A DNA stretch of 64,000 nt. It comes from Puffinus mauretanicus (Eukaryota > Chordata > Aves > Procellariiformes > Procellariidae). The stretch spans positions 269,790-333,789 of the forward strand of contig JAJKFH010003571.1 in the NCBI GenBank assembly GCA_023333565.1. Direction: 5' to 3'. A program made the position numbers and the translations under genes. Below are positions 27,601 to 42,600 of this stretch, in pieces. The stretch's first letter is position 1. Each line of letters opens with the position of its first letter. The notes below the pieces were generated by a model. That model had not been told where the DNA came from and did no database searches. It worked only from the letters and a program-made list of their open reading frames with translations.

Positions 27601-30600
27601 TTATGCTTAGTTTATGGAGAAAGTAATTGCAGAATAAACGGATTAAATGTGCTTTGACAGAAATCATGACTTGGGTTTGGCTTCCTGGGGCAAATACCAA
27701 ATTAATCATCACTGCACTTCTGCCACAAATGATATTGCACTAACAAAGAAACCTTAGCAACAAATTCAGTCTCAAGTTTTGTGAATGGAGAAGACAGAGA
27801 ATCGTTTCCCTTGGCGAAGTAGGATGCAAGAGGGTAATAACCAGTGGCTGAGCAGCTGCACTGCACCACAGCTAACAGGACATGAAGCCTTTAGAAGGAA
27901 CGAGACAGTGATAGAGAGGCAGTGAATTGACAGAAAATCTAACAAATTCTGGCTTATACAGTGCCAAAAGTTTGTTTGACTTCAAATTCTAATTCCAGGT
28001 ATAGGCACATAAGGGGGGAAACAAGTTTTTATTTCTATACTGTACAGGTATCAATTCTGCAAAGATTCCACTTTAACCTCATAATTGTACCTACCTCTCT
28101 CAAATCTGAGTGCTTTCATGATGAAAAAAATAGTAAAGAGCTTGCAGGTGCTAGACTTTATTTCAAATCCTTTGTAGCATTTTATTCTGATGTTATCCTG
28201 CTACTGACGCAGCACAGACTGCCTTCATACGTTGCCTGTATTTCTCATACACATTGCTATACAAGCAATTTTGTAAAGAAGGCAGCTACACACTTACAGC
28301 TGCCTTAATTAGACTGCATGTGTACTATAGCTATTGCTTCCTTCTCCCTGCTTCTTCAGACACAGAACGCAAGCCCTCTAAGATGTTTTTATTACACAAA
28401 GATAAATCTATGAAGATTGTGAACTCTTAGACAACTAAGACAAATATGAACTCTTAAACAAGTAATAGCACATAGGCTAAGCCAGAACTACACTGAACAA
28501 AAATTTAACATTCTGACAATCTAAATTACTGCACTGCAGTTTCAAATAAAACTTTTCAAAAGGTTTGCTATGTCATCTTGCCATAACTTGTATTTGCCAG
28601 TATAAATGCCACAATTACGTGTTCTCACATATATAATATGATCAGCTTCAGATCTCATTCTATTAAGAAGTCAGTCATTGCAGAGTTAATAAAGATGGCT
28701 CAGACATAAAGCCCGCTGTAGTTGTTAAAACCATTACATAGTTGAAATCAGTGAGAAAAAAAATTTCATTGAATATTGGGTGGAGATCATAAAAATGTAA
28801 GAATAAACATTAAATAGATATTTATGTGGGCATTTAATGAAGTTGCATTACAAGGTGTAAACAGGTGACAGAACCTGGAAAACATTGCAAATGCAGTTAA
28901 ATAATTTTTTTCCAAATAAAATGTTTAGATCAGGCAATAAATGAAGAAATTAAAAGTACTGAAGATAAAGAATACAAAAGCCAACTCATCATATAAAAAT
29001 GCTTATATAGAGACCTCATTTGTTGAAATATCAGTGAAAGCAGAAAAATACAGTAGAACAAATATAAACTTGTTGTGGGGGTTTAAGAACTTAAAGGAAC
29101 AAACTTAAAAATGAGCACAAGTCCCCTTTGCTTTGGTAAGCATTGAACCTGCATGAAAGAAGTTTCAGAAACACCTACCTGGGTTTGCAATGAACTGCTC
29201 ACTCCCAGCAATGCCTCTATGGCACTTGGGGGACAGTGTGTCAGAGCAAAAGCCATGAGTTCCTGACGCATACTCAAATCATGGTAGCCTTCTGATTGCC
29301 CAAGCTGACTGCATACTTCCCAGCTTTTAGAATAACCTACAAGGGAACACAAAACGTACTTCTGAGGTTGGTAAGCTTCACAGGTGATAGGAGGATACTG
29401 CATAATTCTTACTGAATAAGATAAACGAGGGCATGTGGCATTCCTGCCAACACTTATCCCCTAAGAAAGAAACCATAAAGGCTCCATAAAACAGGGATGT
29501 AACTCAACTTTAGACTGACCAAATGCATAGAAGATTCATTGCTATGATACTGTAGCTATCAGTACAATAGGCACCTGTAAGCTTACACACTTTTTTTTTT
29601 TTACATATTGCAGTAAGAAAATCATAATTTACTTCAGAGCACAATATTAAACACCTTACTGGAATGGCTGCAAAAAAAAAAAACACCACACCCCAAAAAA
29701 GTAAAATATATCACTTGGTATAATTAAAAGAACCTCAATTCATCTCAGACTTTCCCCGCCTCAAACTCAAGGCAGAAAAAAAGAGCCAAAGAAACAAATC
29801 CCATCTTCCTTAGTATCTTGACACATATATGTCATTTACCTCCACTCACTCCCTCACATATACAAACTACATAGATACCACAAATATTTTAAGAGTTTTG
29901 ATAGAAAGGTAGACATCTAAAAGACCTGCACATTCCTACTAGCTACAGTCACATATTTTTACCTGTTTGAAAGGGGTACAGTGCAGAAAGAATGAGAAAT
30001 TGTGGTTCCCAGAGGTATACAGAAAAGCTCCCTAAGGTTACATGTCTAATAGTTTGGTAACTATCTTATTACATACAGTATTTGCTGTGTACATCTCCAT
30101 TCCATGTATTTGTGCATTGCATATGCAAAAGAAATATCACGAACAGCTAGGATCCATTTTTCCTGCATTAGGAGGAGATTACAGGAATCTGGCTGTCACC
30201 TTGTCTCATCAGCTCCTATACATCACACACATCTTTTGTCAGAAAGCCAAGAAATTAAGTTTGGAGACATCCAAACAGACCCAGCTAATGTCTCTCTAAA
30301 AGTATAGGTCCAGTTTAAAGATACCTGAACTGTCTTTTATAATGTTCACGCAACTTAGTAAGAAACAAAAGTCAGCACTTATAACTGCAGCCTATAATAC
30401 TGTTTTCAGATTGAAAACTAAATACAAGACCCCTACCCAGCTGGCTAACAGAATTTTATTTCTTGTAATTATTTCCAGAGATGAACAAGTGGGATAGCAA
30501 TTGCAGAGAAAGATTTTAGACTATGTGAATGAACTTTTGCAAACTGAAACACATCTTAAGAAAGATACTGAAATATGTTTCCATAAAGAATTTTACAGAG

Positions 30601-33600
30601 AAGAAACATGACTATGTATAAATGATAATGGATGTGTACGGACCAACATACATATGTATCTCAATAGCGTTACACATGAACATTCATTAACAAAAACGTA
30701 ATACCAAAACATAGTAAATGGGATTTAAACAACACGACAAATTTATTTTTTTTCCTTTGCGTTCTTACAAGAAAAAATGTACTGAGGAGACAATTAAAAA
30801 TGGAATCCCTATTGGGATATATTTTGAGCTTCTGATGCAAAAAATAAAGGATTATCTGAATGACAGTATGCAACTTCAGTTGAGAGATCTCAGTGAACTA
30901 AACTGATTTAGAAAAAGACCAACATAGCTCCAGAAGTCACTGTGGCTTAAGTATTTTGTAGTTCCATGACTACATGGAGTTCCTCCTCCATGACAACAGG
31001 ATTTGTCATATTTCATACCACCTACATTTGACATGCTGATGTCAGTTGACTTCCACAAACAAAATGTAACTGATTTTTGAATGAAATGGACCAATCTGAA
31101 GTACCATACTTCACAGTAAGCCAAGAGTCAGAACTCAGATTTCCGCTACCACCACCCCATGCCACCCCCATTTATTGACTTCACCTGTGGCCATGAGCTC
31201 CTGGCAATGCATACTAGCTGCTTTGTAGTCCTGGAAACTGAGAGCTTGTTCCACTAGAAGTATTAAAACTTGACCTTTTCTCTCCATCTGATCATCTCCT
31301 GTAAGAAAAATTCAACACTTTTATTAATTAATTGGAATTAATGATTGACTTAAGCTTGGTACTTCATTTCTTAGGAAAACTATATGCCACAATATGAAAA
31401 GCCCGTCTTGAAACTGAAGCAGAAATAAAATTATCTGCTTTTTCCTGAAGGAAACAAAAACAGTAATGTATTCTAAAAAACATTGGCATCAAGCTGGCTA
31501 AAAAAAAAAAATACACAGCATGTTATGTCTAGGTTAAAAAAAAAACCACAACAACAGAGTTTCGAAAACTGTATTTATATGATGGCCAAGACATAGATCA
31601 AAACTGATATTTATGGTAAGTGACACATAAATCAAAATCCTGACATTGAAAAAAAACTTCTGTGAAATGCAATAGAAGAAGAATTTTGAAATTTTTAATT
31701 GTTTTGTTACAGTATACAAAGCTCCAGTTTAAACTCCCACTTCACAGAGCCAAATAATTCATGAGATGTGGAAAACATAGGTATTTAAAAATCCCTACCC
31801 TCATAAATTGAGCAAGTAGAACTGAAAATTTTTTCACACCATACACACATCTTGGTCACCAGACCTCCTGGACAATGCCTCTTCCCCCAGTTATTAGTCA
31901 AAAGTAACACTTCACATATTACTGACCTCACAAAAGTTATTTACTTTACGGACACCAGTTGGTCCAGTCTTGTGCTCAAAATAGTGTGTTTGTTCATGCA
32001 CTATATGAGGTGACAAAACATAGAGAGGAAAAATAATCTCACACTATTCATTTTAATTTAGCAAAGAAGGATGGCAAGAAGCTAATAAAAATGAGTGGAT
32101 TTTTTCAATACAAGCTTCTTGCTCATGTTTCTCCCCTATTATTAAAAGCGATTTTACGCAGTCACTGCTGTAACAGTCATTTGAAAAGGGCACTGGTTTA
32201 TGAAACTGTATTACTACAACTTGTGAAATGCAAATATTTCAGAAGGTTAAGCAGATCCAGTCCTAAAAACCATTTAAAGAGTACATGTCCTTAAATTGCA
32301 AAGCTGTTATTTTTAACCCTACTTTGCAGGTCCATCAATGCAAGCAAAGCAAATTTCTTTTTAAAGCTTTCTCAAAAGAAAAGGTGTAGCAGTTGCACTC
32401 GAATGATATTCAGGGAAGTGAAGTTACCCTAATTATTGAACTCAATCAAGATTCCCCTAAACCCAGCACGTCATAATTAACTCAGCTGGGAGAACAGGTT
32501 GGCTTCCCATCATTTTATCTTTTGGCCTCTTGCTCCACATACTGCCAACACACGACGTTGCAAATTAATCACGTCCAAGGCTCTTCTGTTGCAAAATTTT
32601 GCCCTCTGGAACCTGGGAACTTCTCATCCGGGCAAAAGCAATTACAGATGACAAAGAGCTGCTTCTATCTACACAAGCTAAATGTGAACTGTCATTTCCG
32701 TAAGCAAGAGATCTGTACTTGCCACTCACCTTCCGATGCCCACTTCACCCAGACAGCTTTACTACTTAGTAGTAGAGAGATTTGACTAAGTAGCAGACAC
32801 AAATAAAAGGCATGAGAAATAATCAAACTATTGTCCCTCAGATTTCAGCTGATACCAGACAAAATAATCACTGCTATTTATTGCTACTTAAAAATCAGTG
32901 GGATTGGAGGGAAGAGAAGAGGAACACTTGGAGCAAGGAACGGTTTTCTTCTTAACTGTGCTTGAGCAGTCGTATGCTGACAAGTCCCCCATACCCAATG
33001 TTTTAGCTAACCAGTTTTGATGCAGTAGGATACATCTCCACACATTTTACAAAAGCGCAAGCATAAAATATAAGGATCTTTTTCCTTGTCATCCATGGCT
33101 ATACTTGCTCATCTTATCTCCACTGTTCATTCGTTTAAACTTCCATTATCTTGATACACGCTGTTATGCCACAGAACAACCGTCAGCTCTGACGTGACTA
33201 GTGAATCCCTCGCTACACACAGCCCGAGCCCTTTTTCACATGGCTTTCATTGCCTCAACAGTGCAGTCACTTCAAATACTACCTGCTGCAGATTAGTGGC
33301 AAGGTCTTGTTATTCTATTCAAACATGAAAAAATTCACTGCTTCAGATACATGACACCTCATTTGAAGGCATTTTTAATAATAGCCTTATAAAAGTGAAC
33401 GTTTTGAATTCTAAATTGTTCCCCTTGCCATTTTGGCAGACATCGAAGATTTAAAACCAAGAAAGGTTCAATGAGAAAAACCATTAAAATGGTGACCTTA
33501 TTATATTATATAGTAATTCTGCATTAAGCCTTAATGTTAATGTCTGACATCCAGACTCAAACAAATCAAATTCAGAAACTGGAAAGGATATCTTAAGTTT

Positions 33601-36600
33601 TGTTTCCCTTTTATTATTTGGGAAAGTTTATGTGTGTTCAGCTCCTTCAGACTATTGCCTCCTTACATCACAAGGAAAATGCGTTTATATTAGGGGTTAC
33701 TCCATTCAGTAAGATTTAAGTCTCCAAAGTTCTTTCCATCTCCTTTTGTTATGATGTTTAGCATTCAGATAGAAGTTGATACAAGCAGATATGACATTAT
33801 ACCTGAAAGGAGGTTGTAGCGAAGTGGCTGTTGGTCTCTTCTCCCAAGTAGCAAGCGATAGGGCAAAAGGAAATGGCCTCAAGTTGCGCCAGGGGAGGTT
33901 TAGGTTGGATACTAGGAAAAATTTCTTCACCAAAAGGGTTGTCAAGCGTTGGAACAGGCTGCCCAGGGAAGTGGTGGAGTCACCATCCCTGGAGGTATTT
34001 AAAAGACGTGTAGATGAGGCGCTTAGGGACATGGTTTAGTGGGCATGGTGGTGTTGGGTTGACGGTTGGACTCGATGATATTAGAGGTCTTTTCCAACCT
34101 TAATGATTCTATGATTCTATTACAAATGATGAGAGGAAAAATATAAAAGCTCAGAAATAATACAAAATCATTTTTTCTTGAGAAATAAATGATGTTCAAA
34201 TACTTTTTAAAAGTTTGAATCCAATTTGGGTCATATAAAGAAAAATGAAAGCTTATTGAAACACTGAGTAAGACGCATGCTGTATTTGTGAGTGGATGAA
34301 ACAACATTATCCTGAGTGAAACCATGTCATAAAAACTTAGAAGTCAAATGGTATCAAAATTGTATGTATACTCCAGAAATTCCATGTCACCTACACTTAT
34401 GAGATCACAAACCATCTGTATGTTTACTTCCACATGCATTAAGCAAGAAAGTCAGTTTTGAGGAAGGTGGATTACAAAAATAAGCTTTGACTTAGGAATG
34501 CGAGCAAAGCTTAAAGTTACTGGAATTAGCTTGTGGACATTAAAATTAACTAAATTACCACAGAAAGTTGTGAGAAAAGGGAATAATGAACAGTAAACAT
34601 TTTTAGAGAGCCTGACTCAAGAAACAAAGAGCAATGCTCACCAGATCTTTTTGATACACAGTAACAGTAGAGAAGATGCTCTTAATTTCTGATACATAAG
34701 CTTTTTTTTTTTTTTTTTTTACTCTTTTTTTGCTCCTCTTTTGTAAGTAAGTAATTACATAAAGTGAATTCTTTCACACCCTTTCTTAACTGGACTGTAG
34801 ATTAAGTGAGGATCATGAGACATAGAATAGCTCCAGCTCACTGAGCAGGTGCAGATTTTCTGGCTGTCATGCTGAGCACATTCTCCCTCACTCGCTTTGC
34901 CCATCTGTGAAATTAAGATAACACTTCTGTGCTTACTTTACAGAGGTAGTGACGTGAGGCTTAAGTAGAGTTTACTGTCATTAATCAAATACTTTAAAGC
35001 AATTAAGAAGCTAGCTGATCTATCATTACCTAAGCAATATTTTAGCTTTGATAAGTATGAATATAAATTCCATTACTCACTTTCAGTGCTGCTCTCTAAA
35101 CAAACTGCATTCAGAGAACACAGTTCCTAAAGCTCTTTGAGGATGACCATGTGCACTTTACCCTTGTATGCATAGCAAATGCATTCTTTTAGAATTGAAA
35201 TTAAAATATATATGCTCATAGCATTTTATAGGCTACATACTATATATACTATAACCCAGCATATATTATATACTCCATATATACACATATGTATAAAATT
35301 TATATAGGTATGGATAGATGTAGCAAGCAGGTCTTTCACAATCAGTAATCATATGGGGTGAGGTGGAAGGGGAAGCAAAGAGTGAAGATGCGGAAACAAA
35401 TTCCTCCAGTTAGCACATAAAGCACAAGAAACCACACTACTCGTAGATACACACAGTGGGTCGGCAACGGAAGGGACTGCAAATTTCAGTATGCATAACC
35501 AATACCAGTAAGTATGTTCTACAAGACAAAATTAGAACTTTTTTCACAGCAAAGGTGGCTCATAAATCAGGATAATTGTATAAGTAGTGAAAACCAATTA
35601 GGGACAAAAACCAATTCTTTCTTCCAGCAGTGCTTTATCTAATTCTTCATTAAGCAAGTCCATAAAGTTCAATCCCTAGATTCTTTTTCAATATCCAGAC
35701 TCATCCCAATATATCTCCATAAAACCATTCCCTTTCATCATAAGCTGTTAGAAATCAAGTTACCCTTTCCCAGTAGTTTTAAACCTGCTAACAAAGACTA
35801 CCTGTGCTAAAACGGCAAAGTTTTCCTTTTTTAATATTCAGTTTAAAGTAAAATCTACTCCTTCAAAAATCTTAAATTCTGGATGTGTGAGCTGCCCTTT
35901 TGGCTACAAACTGGTTTGTGGAATAATATTAGCATTTGCTATCATTCTTATGGCTACCAATGACTAAAATAATGCTTCATATACTAATAATTAATTGTAA
36001 CTCAGTAACTTAAATTATGAGTTGATAGATACAGAAATACCATTTCTACATGTCTTGCTTGATTTTTTTTTTATATACCTACTATTAGATTTTACAAGAC
36101 TCTTCATTTACAGACTATGATTAAGGCTATGCCAGCATTCCACTTAAAATCTGGTTTTAAAGGTATTATTAACCTAGCTATTAAAATCATATGCAACTTT
36201 AAATTCAGTGTAAGGTTATCTATTCCAGCACTCACTGGAAGTACCTACAACAGTAATTGAGGACTAAAGAGTGAAGCTCTACAGACTTCCTTTAATCTGT
36301 TCGAAAAATATTGCATTTGCATGCATGACTTAAAATATCAATGACAATCATGTTTCCTTTGTATGATTTTGGATACTATTCTGGATACTCATCAATGGGA
36401 TAGAATGTCAGGCACAAAAAAATCTGCAGTAATAGTGGTATGCTGTTTATAGCTTTCAAGTCCAGAAAAACTAAAAAAGATTAAAGAAATACCAAGTTTC
36501 TTAAAATGAAAGAAGCCTGTTTTCCATAGCCCATCTCCTACAACAAATAAGTTCAGATAAAATTCACAACTATGCCATTCTCATATTGAATCCATATCTT

Positions 36601-39600
36601 GCTTACAAATAAATATCCTGTACAGAAAATAGTACTTCTATGTAAGTAATACTAGTCATCCCTCAGTGACAGTGAAATGGTTTTTAATCACAAAAGCTTA
36701 AAACTACTTATTTTAAAAAACCAAAACCAAGACAAAACTAACAAACAAAAAAAAAAAAAAACAAAAAACCCCGCCACATCCACCACCACAGAAAGTCACT
36801 ACTGGAAATGTTTTCTTGCTATATGTTTTCTTTCCAATAAATGTTAATCTATAACCAAAAGATAACTTGGAAAGTGTCTGAGTTAATTGTTTATTTAGCA
36901 TAAGAGGTAAGAAAAGTAAGTGTCAAAGTAGTGTATTCCTTACCAAGATTCACTCTTGAAATATACTTTTACTACTAAAATTCCACAGGAACAACCATTA
37001 GTGTTACTGCTGAGGTTAACCATTAAAGTCAGAGCCCAATACCCTTAGCATAAGTATGTAATTTGTAGCGTAAGTAGTAGTTTTTAAATCATTCACCTGC
37101 TTAAAAATTCACCACCTCGCACATTCATCTTCTGGTTTTCTCCAGCCCGGTAACCACACAGAAGAGACAATCAGGAGGCCATTTCATCATCTGGCTTTAA
37201 ATATCTCTTTTAAATCTCTCTTTTCAGTGGTGTCTCAGTAAGTGCCACTATGATTATTTAACACTAGTACAGAGACATTACCATATCAATGAGTTCTATA
37301 GGAGTTCCCTAAAGTTCTCTACCTAATACACGTTGCGTCTCATCTTTCAGTCTCTGGAGATGGGAGCCACAAGTTTGTTCCCTATTCAAAGGTACATACC
37401 AGGGCATTGTAGATGCTGATCTACAACTAAGGCACTAGGATAACACTACTGGACAAAATACTTTGTGTTTTTAAGCTTCACAGAATCACTGTGGATTTTA
37501 CTTTTCCTTCTCTCATACAAAGAGAATCATTTAGAGTCAAAAAGAAGGTAAACCAAAAATCAGCAGCATTAGCCTAAAGAACACAGAATATTAAGATGAA
37601 AAATTGACAGATTTTAACTTGATGTGGGAGGAAGCAGAGAGGAGAGGGAAAGAGCTATACAGCAATCTTGTCTTACAAACCAATAGGGAGATTTTTTTTT
37701 TTCTAAAAGTCTTGCAAGCAAAGAAAAAAAGAAGTTATGACTGTCACGCTAGTTTTTCTACAGAACAGGAGATTACATGTAAAATGAACAAATATGTAGA
37801 CTGGATCCAGCTAACATCCCCTCCCCTCTTTCAAGTAGCAGCACAACGTAACAGGAGCACTGAGTTTACCAGAGCCACAACGACATTTCCAGTGATTACT
37901 TTCTTTAGGACATGGGCATCTCGGGAGGTCAACAACCTAACTTCTGTACCTCTGTTCATAACCTCACCCAAACCCCTTGAATATCTCCCTCCCTATATAT
38001 AATACTATGCAAAAATTGCGAATCCTAAGCTTCCTGAAAACACAAGAAAAAATTCTTAAATGTTTAACAAATAGAGAGAGAAAGGAACTAGCCATGCATG
38101 CATCAGTGACAAAGCCAGAATGCATTGATTTTATATACCATGCTGCATGAAATATGAAATTTTATTTTATATTTTGTATTTCTATATTCTATTTCTGCAC
38201 CATAAAAGTATAGCAGTATGGTATTTGCAGTTGCATTGATAAGTATTTTTCAAAAATCAAAAGGTCTGCCAAGCACTTCAGGTAGGCTATCTAAAAAAAA
38301 AAAAAAAAACCCAAAAAAGAAACCCCAACAATCTAACATCCTTAGGATTCAATCCTTGAAGACGTTCAGCTTCTCAAATGAATACTCAAGCTAACGCATT
38401 ATTTTTAGTGCGCAAAGGAGATACACAAAGCATAGAAAAAGTCTAACAGCTGAAGTTTATGCATTACAGACTGCTTTCCCCCCCCCCCAACTTAAATAAG
38501 ACTATTATTAAATCAAACTACCTTAATTTGACAGAGATAAGAAGTTTTACTGGAATTTTAGCACTATCAATTAACTGTAAGACAAAATATTCTCAGCCAC
38601 AATTTCTCCAATCTGAAATGAGCTTTTACGCAAAATCCAGATTAGACAAGGCTGTTTTTATTTTAGGTATTAGCGGAACACCAGAGCAGCTGACAATATC
38701 AGCTGTTTTACAGATGAAATATTTCATTCATGTAAAATATTTCATTCCTCCCCAATGACTGCTCTTCCAGATGACTTTTTAGTGATATCCTTGAATACAC
38801 ATTCTAATGATCAACTCAAATGTCCTAAAGCATAACAAATGCATGTTGCATTACAATGCAGTGTCTTATTAACACAGCTTACCTGCAACCCTTAGCAAAT
38901 TTGCAAGTCCCAGGAGCTTAGCAGACTGCTTATAGTTCGTTGACAACTGAGCAAGACAGTCCTTGATGAGACTAAGTCGATCTGAACATAAACGCACTGT
39001 TGAAAGAAGAACTGGTGTTAAGAGACTGTACAAATGAACCCTACTGCTGTATTTCTGGTTAAACAATGTAGATGCAGAAAGAGTGCTAGGGAGTATAAGA
39101 ATGCAAACACAATCTGAAAACCAGCCCAAAGTTACCTGCATACAGATCCTCAATTATACCTATAAACAGAAAGTTAAAATAACACTACAATATATCCAGC
39201 TCCAATCACTAGCAAGTCAGGCTGGGAAAGGAGGAAGAAGAGGGAGACTGACCTGAATGAAAACTTACTTTTCTTTCAGGTTTTCAGACTCAATGTTTTT
39301 AAATTTATATGACTAACCATATGCCTTTATACAATTTTTTTTTTAAATATCATTTTTTGCAACATTCTCAGAAAGACTGCTAAAACAGACATTAACTTTC
39401 ATTCAAAATGTTGTAAATAACTAATATTTCACGCTACATTTTATTTTAGGGTGGACAGGATACATCACACAAACTGAAAGAACTGTCATAGGCAAAATCT
39501 TCAGGTTGTTTTAATTTACATAAATATTTTCTGAGCAAGTGGAGGGATAGCCTGCAAATCACCAGGTTGTGTTAACCATATCCTGAGAATCTTATAATTA

Positions 39601-42600
39601 GTACTGTTTTTCAAAAAACATTTTCCCAAGAATTAAACAATTACCTTAATTTAATATCATGAACCGATTTTGGTGCTCTTTTTAGCTAGTTAGTGGGTGG
39701 CTAACTTCAGGTTGTTGCTTTAAAAAGGTAGTTTTCATACCATGCAAGTTATCAGAACACAGAGGAACAGCATGCAGATCTTCCACTTAATACTCAGTAA
39801 GACATTAATGTCTGCATGGGGGATAAACTCCGCATTAGCATATTGGGCTTAAAACATATGATATTAGGCCTCTTAGTAAGAGCAAACAAGCACTCGCACA
39901 ATGGAAACTCTATTAATGAGTTCTGGAAATCAAATCAGACTAAAATGAATTAAGAATGGAGGAGCAGGAAAAGGTTACATTTTTAGATTCATTTTTAATA
40001 TTCTATCACACACATGTATTAGTATACAGCAGTAAAATGTTTTCATAATCTGAAATAATACCATGGGTCAAACACTTTCATTAAAGATGGACTTTTTTTC
40101 ACCTTTTATGTTAATAAGGAGTCTCCAAACCAGATTTAATAAGATACATCATAATAGTAGTTCACAACCTTAACTGCTGAGTTTGCTCAAAATACAAGTA
40201 GGGGGGAAAGCTCTACAGAAAACTAAACATAAAAGTGCAAATAAAAGTCTATTGCTAATTCTTACTGTGGGAATAACTGATCCTTAATGTTATTTTAATG
40301 CAATTCTATCAAACTAACTGACCATTTAAAGGCTTTCATTAAAACTTTAAAACATAATTTTAATCTTATTAGATTAATTTGATTTACATTAAAGATATTG
40401 AAGAAAGGATAAGTCAGGATCATTAATGAAATTACAGGCATGATTTCACATATTCTAATTAATCTAGATCAGCATACTGTTAATGCAATATTATGTTGAC
40501 ACTTTTTTCAAATGATACCTTCATGTCCACACAGGAAAAGATGAAGAAAATATACGTGTGCGTTTCTACAGGCTGAACAAACTGACTAAAGAATAATTCT
40601 GCTCTAGAAGTCAACGGTGCAATATTGCAAGATCTACAAACCAGACTCATTCTCAGTTCAGAAATGGTAAGATTTCTGAATATAACATATGGAGCATCAG
40701 CTCGCTTTGAAGCAATACTTGGGAAAAAAGAGAACAAAAAGAGAACACCAAATTCAAGTAACAACAGCCACTAAGAACATCCGCTTTGTTTTCCATAGAC
40801 CCACAAGTGCTTTCCACAAATCCCAGTGCTTCTCTGCACAATGCGAGAAGTAAAACACTACTATCAGCACATTTCATTGGTATTCAGTGCTCTTCTCAGC
40901 CAGTTCTTTTAGAGTGCTTTCAATACCAGTGTTCATGCAGTTTCATGTAGTTGCCCCCATACCATACATTCAAGCTTCACTGAAAATAGATAAGCTCTCA
41001 TGTATTTCTTTTCTAAGTGGGGTTTTTTGTTAATGAAGTGTATTGGGTTTGTGTGGCAAGGTTTTGGTAGCGGGTGGGCTACAGGGATGGCTTCTGTGAG
41101 AAGCTGCTAGAAGCTTCCCCCATGTCCGACAGAGCCAATGCCAGCCGGCTCCAAGACGGACCGACCACTGGCCAAGGCCGAGCCCATCAGCGATGGTGGT
41201 AGTGCCTCTGGGATAACATATTTAAAAAGGGGGAAAAAAACCTGCGCAATTGAAGCCAAAGAGAGGAGTGAGAATATGTGAGAGAAACAGCCCTGCAGAC
41301 ACCAAGGTCAGTGAGGAAGGAGGGGAGGAGGTGCTCCAGGTGCCAGAGCAGAGATTCCCCTGCAGCCCGTGGTGAAGACCACGGTAAGGCAGGCTGTCCC
41401 CATGCAGCCCATGGAGGCAGTTAATGGTAGAGCAGATATCCATCTGCAGCCCATGGAGGATCCCACACCAGAGCAGGTGGATGCCCAAAGGAGGCTGTGA
41501 CCCCTTGGGAAGCCCACACTGGAGCAGGCTCCTGGCAGGACCTGTGACCCCATGGGGAGAGGAGCCCGCGCTGGAGAAGGTTTGCTGGCAGGACTCGTGA
41601 CCCTGTGGGGGACCCACACTGGAGTAGTCTGTTCCTGAAGGACTTCCCCTGTGGAAGGGACCCATGCTGGAGCAGTTCATGAAGAACTGCAGCCCATGGG
41701 AAGGACTCACATTGGAGAAGGTCGTGGAGAACTGTCTCCTGTGGGAGGGACCCCACGCTGGAGCAGGGGAAGAGCGTGAGGAGGAGGGAGGAGCGGCAGA
41801 GACAACGTGTGATGAACTGACCGCAACCCCCATTCCCCGTCCCCCTGAGCCGCGCGGGGGGAGGAGGTAGAGAAAATCGGGAGTGAAGTTGAGCCCAGGA
41901 AGAAGGGCAGGGTGGGGGGAACGTGTTTTAAGATGTAGTTTTTATTTTCTCATTATCCTACTCTGATTCGATTGGTAATAAATTAAACTGATTTCCCCAA
42001 GTCGAGTCTCTTTTGCCCATTACGTTAATTGCTGAGTGATCTCCCTGTCCTTGCCTCGACCCATGAGCCTTTCGTTATATTTTCTCCCCTGTCCAGCTGA
42101 GGAGGGGAGAGATAGAGCGGCTTTTGGTGGGCGTCCAGCCAGAGTCAACCCACCACATAAAGCAATTAACTTCGTTAGTTTCGCACAATCTATAAGCAAT
42201 AAAATATACTGCAATATATTCCATTTTCCCCTTTATCTCATTGCCCATAATCATCCTTTTTTTTCAACTTCTGTCCAACAACCTTCCATACTACTGGAGT
42301 CAGAGTTCCAAAACAGATTTAAAGTTTTAACCAATTCATCAGAAGAAATACCTTGTAAAAGTTCACTTCTGTTGTCATTGGGTTTTATATACTTCAAAAT
42401 GAAACAGCCCCATGGAGACATGAAAACTGCCTACGCATGAGGTACCTCTCTCCCACCTATTATTTTAAAGCTCATCAGCACATGAGGAAGGACAGATTAT
42501 TTTGCAAATAAAAGGCGAGTTCAAACTATTTGTGCTGAAGTCACCAGGAGCTTCAGATACTCAGTACTCTAATTATTAAAAAGTCCTGCTAAAAATAAGT

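Larger units (their letters stand above)
41039..42157 (+). mobile_element. Solo LTR of a bird endogenous retrovirus, 1.1 kb
   Basis: The element begins TGTATTGGGTTTGTGTGGC and ends CACCACA, with TG...CA termini. The flanks are tgaag and taaag, a possible 5-bp target duplication with one change. Plus orientation is taken from a TATTTAAAA box near 41219 and an AATAAA signal at 41977-41982. The middle carries a 45-52 bp repeat array. No gag, pol or env is present, so it is a solo LTR. It lies antisense to NBAS. It also contains a 203-residue antisense open frame that is a by-product of the repeat. Confidence 0.85.

Noticed and set aside
41222..41833. 203-residue minus-strand open frame as a protein-coding gene
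   Set aside because: It lies wholly in a solo LTR and its length follows from a 45-52 bp repeat on the opposite strand; no known domain.
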